Counted from the stretch's first letter, positions 8,980-18,431 are shown. The stretch is 64,000 nt of DNA from an uncultured Atopobiaceae bacterium (GCA_944321515.1 CALULO010000008.1:40025-104024), one strand, 5' to 3'. The notes: a model not told the origin generated them from the sequence alone. A program made the numbers and translations.

Positions 8980-9022
8980 GCATCCTCCTGAAAAAGACAT
9001 GACAGACAGGCCGGCCGCATCG

Positions 9023-10183
9023 TCACATGCCGGCCGCCGCGATGGCGTCAACGGCCTCGTGCAGCTGCTCGGGCGGCATGACGAGCGCCATGCGGACGTA
9101 GCCCTCGCCGGACGGGCCGAAGCTCGCTCCCGGGGTCACGATCACGCCGGAGCGCTCCATGAGCTCCAGGGCAAACGCCGACGAGTCCTGGCGGCCCCCC
9201 GGGATGCGCGCCCACACGAACATCGAGCCGTGCGCGTTGGGCCGCTCCCAGCCGATGGCCTCCAGGCCGTCACAGAGGGCGTCGCGGCGCTCCTGGTAGA
9301 GCAGGCGCTGGCGCTCCACGGAGTCGCGCGGGCCGGTGAGCGCGGCGACGGCGGCGGCCTGCTCCGGGTAGAACATGCCGAAGTCTATCTGGCTGCGCAG
9401 CTTCCTCGCGGCGGCCACCACGTCCGGGCGGCCCACCAGGAAGGACAGGCGCGCGCCCGTGACGTTGAAGGACTTGGAGAGCGAGAGGAACTCCACGCCC
9501 ACCTCGAGGGCGCCGGGGTGGGACAGGAAGCTGCCGCCCGCCGGGCCGTCGAAGACGATGTCGGAGTAGGCGTTGTCGTGAATCACCACGAGGTCGTGCT
9601 CGCGCGCGAAGGCGATGACCTCCTCGTAGACCTCGGGGGTGCCCACCGAGCCCACCGGGTTGGCCGGCAGGGAGACGATGATGTAGCGCGCGGCGTCGGC
9701 GACCTCGGCCGGCACGTCGGCCAGGTGCGGCAGGAAGCCGTGCTCGGCCGTGAGGCGGTAGTAGGCCGGACGCCCGCCGGCGAGCAGCGTGGCGTTCTGG
9801 AACACGGGGTAGCACGGGTCAGGCACCAGCGCCACGTCCCCGGGGTTCACGAGCGCGGCGCACACGTGCACGAGCCCCTCCTGCGTGCCGCGGCAGCTCA
9901 TCACCATGTCCGGCGTGATGCCGTCCACGCCGTAGCGGTCCCGGTAGTAGGAGCAGACCGCGGCAAGCAGCTCGTCGGTGTCGTGCAGGGAGTAGCGCCA
10001 GTTGGCCGGGTCGGCGGCGGAGGCGCGCAGGGCTTCGACCACGTGCGCGGGCGGCTCGAAGTCCGGCGTGCCCACGGAGAGGTCGAAGACCTTCCGGCCG
10101 GCCGCCTCCAGCTCGCGGCGACGCGCGTTGAGCGCGGCGAACACCTCGTCTCCAAACAGGTCAAGACGCTGAGAGAACTCCAT
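9023..10183 (-). CDS. Class I/II PLP aminotransferase (aspartate/LL-DAP aminotransferase-like)
   Basis: The start at ATG 10183 is supported by GGAGGGG upstream and gives 386 aa. The fold-type I pattern is clear: FDLSVGTPDF near the N-terminus, SLPANPVGSVG, DNAYSDIVFDG, and the PLP lysine in SLSKSFNVTGARLSF. It belongs to the group that includes alanine, aspartate and LL-diaminopimelate aminotransferases. The exact amino acid cannot be assigned from sequence alone. It is divergent from nrdD and the first gene of a minus-strand operon with the HAD and nitroreductase genes. Confidence 0.85.
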   Translation of the reverse strand: MEFSQRLDLFGDEVFAALNARRRELEAAGRKVFDLSVGTPDFEPPAHVVEALRASAADPANWRYSLHDTDELLAAVCSYYRDRYGVDGITPDMVMSCRGTQEGLVHVCAALVNPGDVALVPDPCYPVFQNATLLAGGRPAYYRLTAEHGFLPHLADVPAEVADAARYIIVSLPANPVGSVGTPEVYEEVIAFAREHDLVVIHDNAYSDIVFDGPAGGSFLSHPGALEVGVEFLSLSKSFNVTGARLSFLVGRPDVVAAARKLRSQIDFGMFYPEQAAAVAALTGPRDSVERQRLLYQERRDALCDGLEAIGWERPNAHGSMFVWARIPGGRQDSSAFALELMERSGVIVTPGASFGPSGEGYVRMALVMPPEQLHEAVDAIAAAGM

Positions 10184-10451
10184 GACACCCCTCCGACGTT
10201 GCGTGGGCGCGCTGCGCGCGCAAAAGGACACCCCACACTCTATCCCATCATCGCCGGCGCACGGCATGACGCGTCACGCGATGGAGACGGGCGACGGGGC
10301 GGCGCCGACCGTCGCGGACGCCCCCCAGCACGCCGACCGCTCGCCGAACCCGCCACAGCCCCCCTCCACATTTTTTGAGGAAATGCTTTTTGGGCCCGCA
10401 TTTTCCCTACCTGCGCCTATATGAGTTATCGACAGCATTTCAGCAGGTTGT

Positions 10452-10499
10452 GAACAATATATTGTGTTTATGTTGGCCACACACCACTACTAGTTGTGT
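10452..10499 (+). promoter_or_regulatory. Two NrdR boxes upstream of nrdD
   Basis: Box 1, GAACAATATATTGTGT (10452-10467), agrees with 14 of 16 positions of the NrdR consensus acaCwATATATwGtgt. Box 2, CCACTACTAGTTGTGT (10484-10499), agrees at about 11. Their starts are 32 bp apart, the three-turn spacing usual for NrdR pairs. They lie in an unusually AT-rich 200-bp stretch of the 395-bp gap before nrdD. NrdR represses ribonucleotide reductase genes when dATP is plentiful. Confidence 0.72.
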
Positions 10500-10578
10500 C
10501 ATAGTAGAGCCCAGCACCAAGTCAGCCAGTCAACGGGCGCGTCCGTCCAGGGCGCGCTTCTTTAGCGAGAGGCCAGCC

Positions 10579-12801
10579 ATGAAGATCATCAAGCGCAACG
10601 GCTCAGAGGTCACCTTCGACATCTCCAAGATAGAGAACGCCATCCGTGCGGCCAACGAGGAGGTCGCCGCCCCCGAGCGCCTCACCGAGCGCGAGATTAA
10701 GTTCGCCTCCCTGAACGTCACCGACGAGTGCATGGAGGCCGGGCACACCGTGACCGTCGAGGAGGTCCAGGACCTCGTCGAGGACCAGCTCATGGGCCTC
10801 CACCACTTCGAGGTGGCCCGCAAGTACATCATCTACCGCTACGTGCAGAGCCAGAAGCGCCACAAGAACACCACCGACGACAAGATCCTTGCCCTCATCG
10901 AGTGCAACAACGAGGAGGTCAAGCAGGAGAACTCCAACAAGAACCCCACGGTGGTCTCCGTCCAGCGCGACTACATGGCCGGCGAGGTCTCCAAGGACCT
11001 CACCATGCGCGAGCTCCTGCCCGCCGACATCGTGGAGGCCCACAACGAGGGCATCATCCACTTCCACGACTCGGACTACTTCGCCCAGCACATGCACAAC
11101 TGCGACCTCATCAACCTCGAGGACATGCTGCAGAACGGCACCGTAATCTCCGGCACGCTCATCGAGCGCCCGCACAGCTTCTCCACCGCCTGCAACATCG
11201 CCACGCAGATCATCGCCCAGGTGGCCTCCTGCCAGTACGGTGGGCAGTCCATCAGCCTCACGCACCTCGCGCCCTTCGTGGACGTGAGCCGCAAGAAGAT
11301 CCGCCGTCAGGTGGAGGCCGAGATGGAGGCCATCGACGCCCACCCCGGCGAGGAGAAGGTCAATCAGATCGTCGAGAAGCGTCTGCGCGACGAGGTGGCC
11401 CGCGGCATCCAGACCATCCAGTACCAGGTGGTCACCCTCATGACCACCAACGGCCAGGCCCCGTTCATCACGGTCTTCATGTACCTCAACGAGGCCAAGA
11501 ACGAGCAGGAGAAGGCCGACCTCGCCCTCTGCATCGAGGAGATGCTCAAGCAGCGCTACCAGGGCGTCAAGAACGAGGCAGGCGTCTGGATCACCCCCGC
11601 CTTCCCCAAGCTCATCTACGTGCTCGAGGAGGACAACGTCCGCGAGGGCACTCCGTACTTCTACCTCACCAAGCTCGCCGCCAAGTGCACGGCCAAGCGC
11701 ATGGTGCCGGACTACATCTCAGAGAAGAAGATGCGTGAGTACAAGCTCTCCAAGGGCGAGACCGAGGGCAACGGCGACTGCTACACCTGCATGGGCTGCC
11801 GCTCCTTCCTCACGCCCGACCGCTCCGGCAACGGCTTCGACAACGTGGCCAACGCCGGCAACTACGAGCCCGGCAAGCCCAAGTACTACGGCCGCTTCAA
11901 CCAGGGCGTCGTCACCATCAACCTCGTTGACGTGGCCCTCTCCGCCCACCAGGACATGGACGAGTTCTGGAAGATCTTCGACGAGCGCCTGGAGCTCTGC
12001 CACCGCGCCCTGCGCTGCCGCCACGAGCGCCTGCTTGGCACCACCTCCGACGCCGCCCCGATCCTGTGGCAGTACGGCGCCCTCGCCCGCCTCAAGAAGG
12101 GCGAGAAGATCGACAAGCTCCTCTACGGCGGCTACTCCACGATTTCCCTCGGCTACGCCGGCCTCTACGAGTGCGTCAAGGCCATGACCGGCCACAGCCA
12201 CACCGACAAGGAGGCCACGCCGTTCGCCCTGGCCGTCATGCAGCGCATGAACGACAAGTGCACCGAGTGGAAGACCGCCGAGAACATCGACTACTCGCTC
12301 TACGGCACGCCGCTCGAGTCCACCACCTACAAGTTCGCCAAGTGCCTGCAGCGCCGCTTCGGCATCATCCCGGGCATCACGGACAAGGGCTACATCACCA
12401 ACAGCTACCACGTCCACGTGACCGAGGAGATCGACGCCTTCACCAAGCTCAAGTTCGAGTCCGAGTTCCAGCGCCTCTCCCCCGGCGGGGCCATCTCCTA
12501 CGTCGAGGTCCCCAACATGCAGGACAACCTCGAGGCCGTCATCTCCGTCATGCAGTATATCTACGACCACATCATGTACGCCGAGCTCAACACCAAGAGC
12601 GACTACTGCCAGGTCTGCGGCTACGACGGCGAGATCAAGATCGTGGAGGACGACGGCAAGCTCGTCTGGGAGTGCCCGCACTGCGGCAACCGCGACCAGT
12701 CGAAGATGAACGTGGCGAGAAGGACCTGCGGCTACATCGGCACCCAGTTCTGGAACCAGGGCCGTACCGAGGAGATTCGCGACCGCGTGCTGCACCTGTA
12801 G
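10579..12801 (+). CDS. nrdD: Anaerobic ribonucleoside-triphosphate reductase
   Basis: The 740-aa protein starts at ATG 10579 (IIKRNGSEVTFD, the ATP-cone opening). The N-terminal 90 or so residues are an ATP-cone for allosteric control. The large barrel includes the HDSDYFAQHMHNCDL region. The C-terminus has a CxxC/CxxC zinc ribbon (CQVCGY, CPHCGN) and the glycyl-radical site RRTCGYIG (Gly about residue 718). It reduces NTPs to dNTPs without oxygen, using the radical made by NrdG. It is transcribed with nrdG and carries NrdR boxes upstream. Confidence 0.97.
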   Translation: MKIIKRNGSEVTFDISKIENAIRAANEEVAAPERLTEREIKFASLNVTDECMEAGHTVTVEEVQDLVEDQLMGLHHFEVARKYIIYRYVQSQKRHKNTTDDKILALIECNNEEVKQENSNKNPTVVSVQRDYMAGEVSKDLTMRELLPADIVEAHNEGIIHFHDSDYFAQHMHNCDLINLEDMLQNGTVISGTLIERPHSFSTACNIATQIIAQVASCQYGGQSISLTHLAPFVDVSRKKIRRQVEAEMEAIDAHPGEEKVNQIVEKRLRDEVARGIQTIQYQVVTLMTTNGQAPFITVFMYLNEAKNEQEKADLALCIEEMLKQRYQGVKNEAGVWITPAFPKLIYVLEEDNVREGTPYFYLTKLAAKCTAKRMVPDYISEKKMREYKLSKGETEGNGDCYTCMGCRSFLTPDRSGNGFDNVANAGNYEPGKPKYYGRFNQGVVTINLVDVALSAHQDMDEFWKIFDERLELCHRALRCRHERLLGTTSDAAPILWQYGALARLKKGEKIDKLLYGGYSTISLGYAGLYECVKAMTGHSHTDKEATPFALAVMQRMNDKCTEWKTAENIDYSLYGTPLESTTYKFAKCLQRRFGIIPGITDKGYITNSYHVHVTEEIDAFTKLKFESEFQRLSPGGAISYVEVPNMQDNLEAVISVMQYIYDHIMYAELNTKSDYCQVCGYDGEIKIVEDDGKLVWECPHCGNRDQSKMNVARRTCGYIGTQFWNQGRTEEIRDRVLHL

Positions 12802-12809
12802 CGTCTGCG

Positions 12810-12893
12810 GCGGGACCCGGGGATAAGGTCCCACGCTCAAACAGCTTCGCTGCGCGAAGAGCTGCGCGCGGGACCCTTATCCCCGGGTCCCGC
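12810..12893 (+). other. Long inverted repeat between nrdD and nrdG
   Basis: The left arm (12810-12832, GCGGGACCCGGGGATAAGG then TCCC) and right arm (12870-12893) are inverted copies differing by one inserted base. The intervening 37 bases contain a second smaller hairpin (AGCTTCG / CGAAGAGCT-like). No run of T follows. It could slow transcription or protect mRNA ends so that nrdD and nrdG are made in different amounts. Confidence 0.7.
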
Positions 12894-12976
12894 GCGCACT
12901 GCTGTTGCGCAGCGCCCGGATGCGCCTCGCGCGCACCTCGAATTTTCACCGCAAACGAAAGCAAGGATGCCAGGGC

Positions 12977-13537
12977 ATGAACTACGCAAACATCAAGTAC
13001 TGCGACATCGCCAACGGAGTGGGCGTGAGGACAACGCTGTTCGTGTCCGGCTGCCGTCTCGGCTGCCCCGGGTGCTTCAACGAGTCAGCGTGGAGCTTCG
13101 ACGCCGGCGAGCCGTTCACCGACGAGGTCGCCGAGAAGATCATGGACTCGATGGACGCGCCCCACATCGACGGGCTCACGGTCCTCGGCGGGGAGCCGAT
13201 GGAGCCGGAGAACCAGGCCGGGCTCGTGGGCTTTCTCGAGGCGGTGCGCAAGCGCTTCGGTCACACCAAGAGCATCTGGCTCTTCTCCGGCCACACCTGG
13301 GAGCAGCTGCGCCCCGGAGGGGCCTGGAACCTCGGGGACGTGACGGACCGTCTGCTCGACACGCTCGACGTGCTCGTGGACGGCCCCTTCGTCCAGGCCA
13401 AGCACGACATCACGCTGCGCTTTCGCGGCTCATCGAACCAGCGGCTCATCGACGTGCCGGCCACGCTCGAGGCGCCCGGCGACGACGTGGTCTGGTGGCA
13501 CGACGACCCGGTCTTCTCCACCCATACGATGGAGTGA
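12977..13537 (+). CDS. nrdG: Anaerobic ribonucleotide reductase activating protein
   Basis: The 186-aa radical-SAM protein starts at ATG 12977. The [4Fe-4S] binding motif is CRLGCPGC (CxxxCxxC form), followed by TVLGGEPM, the GGE motif that contacts S-adenosylmethionine. It generates the glycyl radical on NrdD in the cytoplasm under anaerobic conditions. It lies 175 bp downstream of nrdD, separated by a long inverted repeat. Length and motifs are normal for the family. Confidence 0.95.
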   Translation: MNYANIKYCDIANGVGVRTTLFVSGCRLGCPGCFNESAWSFDAGEPFTDEVAEKIMDSMDAPHIDGLTVLGGEPMEPENQAGLVGFLEAVRKRFGHTKSIWLFSGHTWEQLRPGGAWNLGDVTDRLLDTLDVLVDGPFVQAKHDITLRFRGSSNQRLIDVPATLEAPGDDVVWWHDDPVFSTHTME

Positions 13538-13762
13538 TGCAGACGGCCGTGGACAGCCTGAACGTGTCGGACCTCCCAAAAGACCGGTCGAAAGGGCAGT
13601 CCTGCCGCCCACGGGCTACACGGCGCCGCCTGCGAATACATTCTCAAAGCAACGCAGGGGCGCAACGTCGTCTGCTGCGTTGTCAGCATGCCGCAAGGCA
13701 GCCGTACGGCAACCGTTTTTCACCGTTGGTACCCTCCTTCGAACCCAACCGAAGGAGGAAGC
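13538..13762. other. Gap after nrdG
   Basis: This 225-bp stretch has no convincing gene. An 8-bp inverted repeat CAACGCAG / CTGCGTTG (13650-13682) could be a weak nrdG terminator. The end carries GAAGGAGGAA, the ribosome site of the next gene. Confidence 0.35.
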
Positions 13763-14458
13763 ATGCAAAGCAGAAGGCCCGCCGAGAAGGACGCGCAGCG
13801 GCCGCGCGTCCCCTACTCCCACATGGACGAGCACGACGAGGACCTCTTCTATGAGACCCTTGCCGAGCTGCTCACCTACGCCAACCACGTGCTCGGGGTC
13901 GTGGACGACCCAACCGTCTCCCTGCGCGGTGACGACAGGCGCCTGCTCGACCGTGGGGCGGTGGTGAGCGAGGAGCTCTGGCGCCACCGATGGATCATCG
14001 ACGACTTTGCGAACACCAATCCCCTTGGCGTGGCGCGCGATCACCTGGAGGTGGCGCGCCCCTGGCGCCACGCAGTGCGTGACGCCTTCACCTGCATCGA
14101 CGCAAACGAGGACTACGCGCTCTACATAAACGACCACCGGGCCTTCGCGGTGGGGGCCATGCGCGGCAACGCCGACGCCCACGTCCACGACATCCCCTCG
14201 CTCATGCTGCTCACGCTTCTGCCCTTCAAGGGCGGCATCGTCACGGACGGCAAGACCGTCCACCTGAGCCGCAGGCCCATACCAAGCGCACTGGGGCTCA
14301 TCGCCCGACAGGCGCGCGAGCTCGTGCACGCAGGCGTGATTGCCACGGCAGACGAGCTCGTGGCCTACGAGAGGGAGCACCCCGGGGAGAGCCAGATCTC
14401 CGCACGCCTCCAGCGCGTCATCGACGCCTACCTCTCTCAGCTCCTGGCTGACACGTAG
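13763..14458 (+). CDS. Uncharacterised 231-aa protein
   Basis: I do not recognise this protein. Start ATG 13763 follows a strong GAAGGAGG. It is soluble-looking, rich in charged residues and has no signal peptide or membrane segment. Notable stretches are HMDEHDEDLFYETLAELL near the N-terminus, RHRWIIDDFANTNPLG, and DAHVHDIPSLMLLTLLPFKGG. It has many His and Asp residues but no known metal motif that I can name. It stands alone between nrdG and the Mg2+ ATPase and has normal codon use, so it is a real gene of unknown function. Confidence 0.75.
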   Translation: MQSRRPAEKDAQRPRVPYSHMDEHDEDLFYETLAELLTYANHVLGVVDDPTVSLRGDDRRLLDRGAVVSEELWRHRWIIDDFANTNPLGVARDHLEVARPWRHAVRDAFTCIDANEDYALYINDHRAFAVGAMRGNADAHVHDIPSLMLLTLLPFKGGIVTDGKTVHLSRRPIPSALGLIARQARELVHAGVIATADELVAYEREHPGESQISARLQRVIDAYLSQLLADT

Positions 14459-14689
14459 GTGCAGCGCCCATCGCGCGGGCAACGTATCGAGCGCACACAC
14501 AATCACCCCAAACCGGAAGACTACGTCAACGCCGCTGGACAGGGGCAGTGGAAAGTCCCACACGGGGCCCGCGCGCCACCCCATGGACACGCCCGGGCCA
14601 GCCCGCCCCTTGCGCCCGCAGGAAAAACGGAGCAAGCTGTGGCCGAAAACGAACGCATGCCCGTGCGGCCAGGCCGAAGGAGGTGCCTC

Positions 14690-14782
14690 ATGAGCGACGG
14701 CAGTAGTAGACGCACCACGCACAACGTATCGCCCATGGGAGCGATCCTTGCCGGTCGGGACGGCGGGGGTCGGCGCGCCTAG
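14690..14782 (+). CDS. Possible 30-aa leader peptide upstream of mgtA
   Basis: An ORF of 30 codons begins at ATG 14690 with an excellent GAAGGAGG eight bases upstream and ends at TAG 14780-14782, 90 bp before the MgtA-type gene. The peptide is basic at its end (SSRRTTHN, GGGRRA). mgtA genes in enterobacteria have regulatory leader ORFs, but those are proline-rich and this one is not. The strong ribosome site is the main evidence. The rest of the 413-bp gap (14459-14871) shows no clear riboswitch. Confidence 0.4.
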   Translation: MSDGSSRRTTHNVSPMGAILAGRDGGGRRA

Positions 14783-14871
14783 GCAGCCCCACCAGCCGTC
14801 ATGACGCACTCCCGGAGCCACCCGCAGCAGGCGGGGGCCCGTCTCATGTCCCGGGAATGCGAGGTGAAGCC

Positions 14872-17607
14872 ATGCTGCTGGCCACCCTCATCACGCGCAC
14901 CATCCGCCACGTGCACGATCGTGCAGCCACTTCAGAGTCCCCGCGCACCGCCGTAGCCGGACGCGACTGGCTCGTCCACGTAGCCTCCCTCTCCCCTGCC
15001 GACCTCCTCGACGAGCTCGGGGCACACGACCACGGCCTCTCGGAGGCGGAGGTCGAGTCCATGCGGGCCTTCTGGGGCGAGAACCGCCTTGCGCACGAGG
15101 AGCGCCCCGCGCTGCCGTGGCGCGTGCTCGCGGCATTCGCCGACCCGTTCACCTACATCCTCGTGGCCATAGCCGTCGTCTCGGTGCTCACGGACTGGGT
15201 CTTCGCGGAGGGCTCCGCCCGCGACCTCACCACGCCCGCCATCATCGCCGTGATGGTGCTCGTGTCCGGCGTGCTGCGCTTCGTGCAGACCGAGCGCAGC
15301 GACAACGCCGCCGAGGCCCTGGGCGAGCTCATCGAGACCACCTGCTCCGTGAGGCGCGCGGGCGCCGGATACGTCGAGCTGCCGCTCGACGAGCTCGTGG
15401 TGGGCGACGTGGTCCGCCTCTCCTCCGGCGACGTGGTCCCGGCGGACCTGCGCCTCACCTCTGCGCGCGACCTCTTCGTGAGCCAGTCCTCGCTCACCGG
15501 GGAGTCCGAGGCCGTCGAGAAGCGCCCCTCGCTCGCGGGGCCCCTCGCCGCGGACGCCGCGACGACCGACCTCCCCGACCTCGCCTTCCTTGGCTCCACC
15601 GTGATCTCCGGAACGGGGGTCGGCGTGGTGGTGGCCACCGGCGGGCGCACGCTCCTCGGCGAGGCCGCGAGCTCGGCCGGAGAGGGCGGCCGAGCCTCCA
15701 CGGCCTCCGAGGCGGGCGTCGGGGCCACGAGCCGTCTGCTCGTGACCCTCATGCTCGTCATGGTTCCCACGGTGCTCCTGGCGTCTGGCCTCACCAAGGG
15801 GAACTGGCTTGACGCACTGCTCTTCTCGCTGTCCGTGGCCGTGGGCCTCACCCCCGAGATGCTGCCCATGCTCGTGACCTGCTGCCTGGCCAAGGGGTCG
15901 GTCGACCTCTCGCGCGACCGCGTGATCACCAAGCGGCTCGACGCCATCTCCGACCTCGGGGCCGTCGACGTGCTCTGCTGCGACAAGACCGGGACGCTCA
16001 CCGAGGACCGCGTGGTGCTGGAGCGCCACCTCAACGTGCGCGGAGAGACGGACGAGCGGGTGCTCGACGCCGCGTTCCTCAACAGCTTCTTCGGCACCGG
16101 CGTCAAGAACCTCATCGACTCCGCGATCATCCGCTACGCCACCGATCGCGGCGGGGCGGACGAGCTGGTGGCGCGCTGGTCGCTTGTCGACGAGCTGCCG
16201 TTCGACTTCGAGCGCCGCCGCCTGAGCGTGGTGGTGGGCGACGAGCGCGGGCACACCCTCATGGTCTGCAAGGGCGCGCTGGAGGAGATGCTCGCCGTGA
16301 GCTCCACCGTGCAGCTGGACGGGAGGGTCACCCCGCTCACCGCGGAGCTCGCCGCCGAGGTCGAGAGGCAGGCGGCGGCCCTTGCCGACCAGGGCATGCG
16401 CGTGCTCGGCGTGGCCTACGCCGAGGACCCCGCGGGAGCCGCAAGCCTCACCGTGGCGGACGAGCGCGACCTCACGCTCATCGGCTTCCTGGCGTTTCTC
16501 GACCCGCCAAAGAAGACGTCGGCCGAGGCGGTCCGCGCGCTTGCGGAGCACGGCGTTGGCGTCAAGGTCCTCACCGGGGACTCCGCGCGCGTGGCCGTGC
16601 ACGTGTGCGAGGCCATCGGCATCCCCGCGCGCGAGGTGCTGACCGGGGCCGAGGTGGACGCGCTCAAAGACGCCGAGCTGGCCAGCCGCGCCGAGCGGGT
16701 CACCGTCTTCGCCAAGCTGTCCCCCGCGGCGAAGGCGCGGGTGGTGGGCGCCCTGCGGGCGAACGGCCACGTGGTGGGCTTCATGGGTGACGGCGTGAAC
16801 GACGCCGCCGCGATGCAGGCCTCCGACTGCGGCATCTCCGTGGACTCCGCGGTGGACGTGGCGCGTGAGGCGGCCGACGTGATCTTGCTGGAGAAGGACC
16901 TCATGGTGCTGGAGCGCGGCATCGTCTGCGGGCGCCGGACGCTCGCGAACATGCTCAAGTACATCAAGATGACGGTGAGCTCCAACTTCGGCAACATCCT
17001 GTCGGTGCTCATCGCCTCCGTGGCGCTGCCGTTCCTGCCGATGGGCGCGGTCCAGCTGCTCCTGCTCAACCTCGTCTACGACCTCACCTGCACCGCACTC
17101 CCGTGGGACAGCGTGGACGCAGGGCTCGTCCGCTCGCCGCGGCGCTGGGACGACGCCTCCATCCGTCGCTTCATGCTCTGCATGGGCCCCGTAAGCACGG
17201 TCTTTGACCTGCTGACGTTTGCCGGGCTCTTCTTCTGGGTGTGCCCGGCGGTGGCGGGCGGCCCCTGGGGCGCGCTGGACGCCGCGGGCCAGGCGGCCTT
17301 CGTCGCCACCTTCCAGGCGGGCTGGTTCGTCACGAGCATGTGGACGCAGACGCTTGCGGTGCACCTCTTCCGCACGGAGCGGGGGCTGTTCGCGGGCAGC
17401 CACGCCGCATGGCAGCTGAGCGCCCTCGGGGCGGCCGGGGTCGCGCTCGCCACGGCGCTCCCGTTCACGCCTGTCGGGGCCTCGCTCGACCTCGCTGCGC
17501 CGCCCGCGGGCTTCTTCGCCCTTCTCGCCGCCGTCGTGGCAGGCTACGCCGCCTCGCTCACGCTGGCCAAGCGGGTCTTCGTGCGGCGGTTCGGCAGCCT
17601 CATCTAG
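14872..17607 (+). CDS. mgtA: Magnesium-type P-type ATPase (MgtA/MgtB family)
   Basis: The 911-aa protein starts at ATG 14872 behind GAGGTGA. It has the actuator motif TGES, phosphorylation motif CCDKTGTLTED, a KGALEEM nucleotide-binding segment, TGDSARVAVH, MGDGVNDAAAMQASDCGISVD and about ten membrane helices. The M6 region NLVYDLTCTALPWDSVD matches the P3B Mg2+ importers (NLLYD...PFDNVD) rather than Ca2+ pumps. It would import Mg2+ across the cytoplasmic membrane, probably when Mg2+ is low. It is monocistronic here, with a possible leader ORF upstream. Confidence 0.9.
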   Translation: MLLATLITRTIRHVHDRAATSESPRTAVAGRDWLVHVASLSPADLLDELGAHDHGLSEAEVESMRAFWGENRLAHEERPALPWRVLAAFADPFTYILVAIAVVSVLTDWVFAEGSARDLTTPAIIAVMVLVSGVLRFVQTERSDNAAEALGELIETTCSVRRAGAGYVELPLDELVVGDVVRLSSGDVVPADLRLTSARDLFVSQSSLTGESEAVEKRPSLAGPLAADAATTDLPDLAFLGSTVISGTGVGVVVATGGRTLLGEAASSAGEGGRASTASEAGVGATSRLLVTLMLVMVPTVLLASGLTKGNWLDALLFSLSVAVGLTPEMLPMLVTCCLAKGSVDLSRDRVITKRLDAISDLGAVDVLCCDKTGTLTEDRVVLERHLNVRGETDERVLDAAFLNSFFGTGVKNLIDSAIIRYATDRGGADELVARWSLVDELPFDFERRRLSVVVGDERGHTLMVCKGALEEMLAVSSTVQLDGRVTPLTAELAAEVERQAAALADQGMRVLGVAYAEDPAGAASLTVADERDLTLIGFLAFLDPPKKTSAEAVRALAEHGVGVKVLTGDSARVAVHVCEAIGIPAREVLTGAEVDALKDAELASRAERVTVFAKLSPAAKARVVGALRANGHVVGFMGDGVNDAAAMQASDCGISVDSAVDVAREAADVILLEKDLMVLERGIVCGRRTLANMLKYIKMTVSSNFGNILSVLIASVALPFLPMGAVQLLLLNLVYDLTCTALPWDSVDAGLVRSPRRWDDASIRRFMLCMGPVSTVFDLLTFAGLFFWVCPAVAGGPWGALDAAGQAAFVATFQAGWFVTSMWTQTLAVHLFRTERGLFAGSHAAWQLSALGAAGVALATALPFTPVGASLDLAAPPAGFFALLAAVVAGYAASLTLAKRVFVRRFGSLI

Positions 17608-17642
17608 CGGAGGGAGGGCTGGCCCGGCAAGGGGCCGCGGGG

Positions 17643-18431
17643 CTACCTCGCCGACGCGTCGAGCTGCTCCGCGGCCCTGTCCACGCAGGCCAGGGCGTTG
17701 AGGCTGCGCGGGTACCCAATGTAGGGCACCAGGTTGGAGACCACGCGGTAGAGGAAGTCGCGGTCGTTTCCTAGGTTCATGTTGCCCAGCGCGTGGCTCG
17801 TGCACTGCGGCTCGCAGCCGCCCTGCGCCGCGATGAAGCAGAACGTGATCATCTCGCGGTCGCGGTCGGAGAGCCCGCCGCGCGTGTACCAGTCGCCGAA
17901 GCAGTGCCCGGCGAGCCAGCGGTTGATGTGGGCGCGCTCGGACGGGCCCGACCTCCAGCTCTCGCGCATGCCCTCGCCGAAGTACTCGACCTGCTTGCCG
18001 TTGCCGGCCTCGACGCGCGTCTCGGCGGTCGTGGTGGCCTGGGGCTCAAGGGGCAGCTCCACCCCGCGGGCGAGAAGGACCTCGTTTGCCGTGCGCAGGA
18101 ACGGCAGCACGCGACCGATCCCGAGGTACGCCGACGCCTGGTAGACGACCTCCTTGAGCTCCACGGGCGTCACACCGGCGTTGAGGGCGGCGTCGGCCAT
18201 GAGGGCGAACTCGTCCACGGCCTGGCAGCCGAGCAGCGCCGCAAGGATGGCCAGGAAGCGCACGCGGTCAGGCAGGGACGCCGCCCCCTCGTTCACCACC
18301 TCGTCGAAGGCGAAGTTCTCGAAGCGCTCGACGAACTCGGGGTCCGTCTCTATGAGCTCGGGGGTGCGCCCGGGCAGGATGTGCTCGCGATAGGCCAGCG
18401 CGGCCTCGCTGATCTTCGGTTCGTACGCCAT
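17643..18431 (-). CDS. Carboxymuconolactone decarboxylase (CMD/AhpD-like) family protein
   Basis: The start is ATG 18431 (MAYEPKISE), giving 262 aa. Two CMD repeats are visible: residues about 40-115 (LAALLGCQAVDEF ... LKEVVYQASAYLG) and about 170-245 (DREMITFCFIAAQGGCEPQCTSHA). In the second, QCTSH matches the active Cys-x-x-His pair of CMD proteins; the first lacks the His. The family includes lactone decarboxylases and thiol peroxidase partners. It is the last gene of a minus-strand run after LysR, flavodoxin and cupin genes, pointing to a redox role rather than aromatic catabolism. The exact reaction is unknown. Confidence 0.82.
   Translation of the reverse strand: MAYEPKISEAALAYREHILPGRTPELIETDPEFVERFENFAFDEVVNEGAASLPDRVRFLAILAALLGCQAVDEFALMADAALNAGVTPVELKEVVYQASAYLGIGRVLPFLRTANEVLLARGVELPLEPQATTTAETRVEAGNGKQVEYFGEGMRESWRSGPSERAHINRWLAGHCFGDWYTRGGLSDRDREMITFCFIAAQGGCEPQCTSHALGNMNLGNDRDFLYRVVSNLVPYIGYPRSLNALACVDRAAEQLDASAR

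Noticed and set aside
14459..14871. M-box magnesium riboswitch before mgtA
   Set aside because: I could not find the conserved M-box words or a following terminator in this 413-bp stretch.
14932..17805. 957-codon minus-strand ORF opposite mgtA
   Set aside because: Shadow frame of a well-supported gene; low-complexity Arg/Gly/His composition.
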